From NCBI GenBank assembly GCA_023428085.1, contig JAEYZK010000104.1:1-7388 (forward strand): a stretch of 7,388 bases of DNA, in the 5' to 3' direction. Both the position numbers and the translations under genes were made by a program. The stretch is from Pseudomonadota bacterium. GTDB taxonomy: Bacteria; Myxococcota; Myxococcia; Myxococcales; Anaeromyxobacteraceae. The notes under the pieces were generated by a model. That model searched no databases, was not told where the DNA came from, and saw nothing but the letters and a program-made list of their open reading frames with translations. This document shows positions 5,802-7,388 of this stretch, piece by piece (the stretch's first letter is position 1; each line of letters begins with the position of its first letter).

Positions 5802-7388
5802 TCACTCCCTCCCCGGCGCGGAGGGGCCCGCCGGCGGCCAGTCCCAGTCGTCCTCGCCCTCGGCCGGCGGTCCGCCGCCGAGGCGTCCCTCGCTCCCGCC
5901 CAGCCGCCCCTCGCTCGCGCCGAGCCGCCCCTCGCTCGCGCCGAGCCGCGCCTCGCTGGCGCCGCCGAGCACGCGTTCGCTCGCGCCGCCCAGGCGCCGC
6001 TCGCTCGCGCCCTGCAGCTGCCACTCGCTGGCGCCGCCCAGCCGCCATTCGCTCGCGCCCTGGAGCTGCCGCTCGCTGGCGCCGCCGAGCCGCCACTCGC
6101 TCGCGCCGGCCCAGTGGCGCTCGCTCGCGCCCATCGCCCGCCGCTCGCTCGCGCCCGCGTACAGGAGCTCGCTCGCGCCGCGGAGGCGGACCTCGCTCGC
6201 TCCGATCCGCCAGAGCTCGCTCGCGCCGCCGAGCCGCTCCTCGCTCCCCCCGCGCCACAGCCAGGCGCTCGCGGCGGTGCGCTCCGAGGCGCCGCCGGGC
6301 GCGCCCATCCGCGTCGCCATCCGCTGGACCTCCTCGAGGCCGCCGCTCGTGGACCACGAGCGGAAGATCTGCCACCGCCCGACCACCGCGTGGGCCGCGC
6401 GCCCGCCCAGGTTCCGGATGACCACCTGCCACGGGCCGTACACCACCCGCGTGATCCCGCCCTGCGTGTAGGCGATCGCGCCGCCCTCCCACGACGAACG
6501 GGTCGGCGGCTCGACGGCGACCGGGTACGTGAACGGGCCCTCCTCCCAGCTCGACAGGATCGGCCCGACCTGCCACTCGAGCCGGCCCTGGAGCTCGTAC
6601 CACCCCTCGCTCCCGCCCTCGCGCCACTCGATCCGCTCCCAGTGCTCGCCGAAGAGCTCGCGGAAGCGCCGCTCCCCCTCGCCGGGCTCGAGCAGGATCC
6701 AGACCGGCACGTGCTCGTGGCGCTCGACGCCCCCGACCCCGCGGCCCGCCGGCGCGCCGCCCTCGCCGGCCCGGGCGGGCGCGCCGCGGCCCGCGTGCAC
6801 CGGCTCGCCGCTCGCGAGCACCGTCATCCACTCCGGCTCGCTCCACGCCGCCTGCGCCACCGGCGGGAAGTCCACGCGCGACGAGCGCGCGATCCGGACG
6901 AACCCGCCGTCGGGCGCGCGCAGCCCGAGCTCGACCGTCGCGGACGAGGACGGCTTGCCGATGCGGAAGAACCACTGGCGGTCCGAGCGCCCCAGGCCGT
7001 GATCGAACCAGGAGTGCGCGTTCCCGCCGTCGAAGATGATGCCGGTCGTGTCGTGGACACGCAGGGCCAGCCACGCGGCCTCGCCGGCGGCGCCGAGGGC
7101 GGCCCGGGCCCGCTCGATGGCCGGGTCCGTGACCTCCCAGTAGACGTAGAGCGTCTCCGGATCGACGGCCATCGCCGTGACCCGGTCCTGGCCGTAGCTC
7201 CAGGGGATGTGGTCCTCGCGCGGACGCGCGGGGCTCGCGTGACCGAGATCGAGCCGGGCGGCGGCGGCGGGGCTGGGCGGCTCCTCCGGGATCTCCCCGG
7301 CGGCGGGCGGCTCCGGGACGGCCGCGTGCGGCGGCGGCTCCGGCGGCGCGGGCGCGTGCACGGTCCGTGCAGGCGCCTCCGGCACCGG
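5802..7388 (-). CDS. DUF4912 protein with a C-terminal GASE tandem-repeat tract (5' end open at window edge)
   Basis: The frame is open to the window edge. The first possible start inside is GTG 7385, giving 527 residues, but the true start may lie beyond 7388; residue numbers here count from that GTG. Residues 1-60 are a Pro/Ala/Glu-rich, probably disordered leader without a signal peptide. Residues 62-175 resemble DUF4912: a VTAMAVDPETLYVYWEVTD strand (69-87), ALRVHDTTG (107-115), WFFRIG (138-143), and VELGLRAPDGGFVRIARS (151-168). After a Gly/Ala linker, residues 222-345 form a Trp-rich segment I do not recognise, with SSWEEG and SSWEGG motifs at 278 and 297. Residues 379-502 are 16 tandem GASExxLx units, followed by an acidic Asp/Trp tail (EGEDDWDWPP). 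DUF4912 has no assigned reaction. As first gene of an operon with the branching enzyme and glycogen synthase, the protein may bind or organise alpha-glucan, but that is inference. No catalytic motif is visible. Confidence 0.8.
   Translation of the reverse strand, partial: PVPEAPARTVHAPAPPEPPPHAAVPEPPAAGEIPEEPPSPAAAARLDLGHASPARPREDHIPWSYGQDRVTAMAVDPETLYVYWEVTDPAIERARAALGAAGEAAWLALRVHDTTGIIFDGGNAHSWFDHGLGRSDRQWFFRIGKPSSSATVELGLRAPDGGFVRIARSSRVDFPPVAQAAWSEPEWMTVLASGEPVHAGRGAPARAGEGGAPAGRGVGGVERHEHVPVWILLEPGEGERRFRELFGEHWERIEWREGGSEGWYELQGRLEWQVGPILSSWEEGPFTYPVAVEPPTRSSWEGGAIAYTQGGITRVVYGPWQVVIRNLGGRAAHAVVGRWQIFRSWSTSGGLEEVQRMATRMGAPGGASERTAASAWLWRGGSEERLGGASELWRIGASEVRLRGASELLYAGASERRAMGASERHWAGASEWRLGGASERQLQGASEWRLGGASEWQLQGASERRLGGASERVLGGASEARLGASEGRLGASEGRLGGSEGRLGGGPPAEGEDDWDWPPAGPSAPGRE
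5805..5814 (-). promoter_or_regulatory. Strong ribosome binding site for the GH57 gene, inside the end of the upstream gene
   Basis: The minus strand reads GGGGAGGGAG, ending six bases before the ATG at 5798. It overlaps the last codons of the DUF4912 gene, whose TGA is at 5804-5802. This purine-rich site fixes the GH57 start and fits reinitiation by ribosomes finishing the upstream gene. Confidence 0.65.
5880..6251 (-). repeat. GASE tandem repeat (24-bp coding minisatellite, 16 units)
   Basis: Units 1-12 are 8 residues each (24 bp, residues 379-474) and units 13-16 are 7 residues each (21 bp, residues 475-502). The consensus is G-A-S-E-x-R-L-G. Ser-Glu is invariant in all 16 units; Ala is replaced by Gly only in units 1 and 16. 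Position 7 is Leu in every unit from 7 to 16 but varies in units 2 and 4-6 (Arg, Tyr, Ala, Trp). Positions 5 and 6 carry Trp, Arg, Gln, Leu or Gly. A degenerate forerunner, GASERTAASAWLWR (365-378, bases 6252-6293), precedes the array. Units 7-8 (6060-6107) and 9-10 (6012-6059) are 44 of 48 bases identical, which indicates a 48-bp duplication. Confidence 0.93.

Noticed and set aside
5880..6251. Considered a CRISPR array because of regular 24-bp spacing
   Set aside because: There are no unique spacers between constant repeats; the units are contiguous, keep the reading frame and diverge gradually, which is a protein repeat.
5728..6471. Plus-strand frame with a regular SLAPxxxx repeat
   Set aside because: It is the antisense image of the GASE repeat: any frame across a 24-bp tandem repeat gives a repeating peptide. 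The minus-strand frame continues from a DUF4912 domain and shares an operon, so it is the real one.
4639..7074. An 811-codon minus-strand frame overlapping the DUF4912 and GH57 genes
   Set aside because: It lies in a different frame from both recognised genes, is dominated by Arg/Ala/Gly/Pro and crosses their boundary without any domain.

Overview
The window is very GC-rich, with G or C at nearly every third codon position. Together with the gene content (a fused NfnS/NfnL-type oxidoreductase, a GH57 glucan enzyme, GlgA and a DUF4912 protein), this suggests a myxobacterium-like deltaproteobacterial lineage, perhaps close to Anaeromyxobacter. That placement is inferred from composition and family content, not from a marker gene. 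Coding density is high, and no RNA gene, CRISPR array, insertion sequence or phage gene was seen.

Layout. At the left edge, on the minus strand (1-1883, C-terminus cut off), lies a single-chain flavoprotein. A ferredoxin-reductase-like FAD/NAD half with a [2Fe-2S] site is joined to a GltD-like half with two [4Fe-4S] motifs, which is the arrangement of NfnS plus NfnL (NADH-dependent ferredoxin:NADP+ oxidoreductase). A 166-base divergent gap (1884-2049) separates it from a plus-strand hemolysin III/PAQR-type seven-helix membrane protein (2050-2724). That gene converges on the next block across a 21-base gap containing a perfect GC palindrome.

The right 4.6 kb is a tight minus-strand operon read from right to left: a DUF4912 protein with a long C-terminal GASE repeat tract (5802-7388, 5' end open), a GH57 alpha-1,4-glucan branching enzyme (4215-5798) and GlgA glycogen synthase (2746-4209). 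The gaps are 3 and 5 bases, so the three products are probably co-translated. GlgA would extend alpha-1,4-glucan from ADP-glucose and the GH57 enzyme would add alpha-1,6 branches. The DUF4912/GASE protein has no known activity, but its position as first gene of this operon suggests a role in binding, organising or regulating the glucan or its enzymes.

The most unusual item is the GASE tract: 16 tandem units of 7-8 residues, with DNA evidence of a recent 48-bp duplication. A secondary item is a candidate promoter for the NfnSL-like gene whose 17-base spacer is almost entirely a C-run (C5-G-C8), which raises the possibility of slippage-driven expression change.
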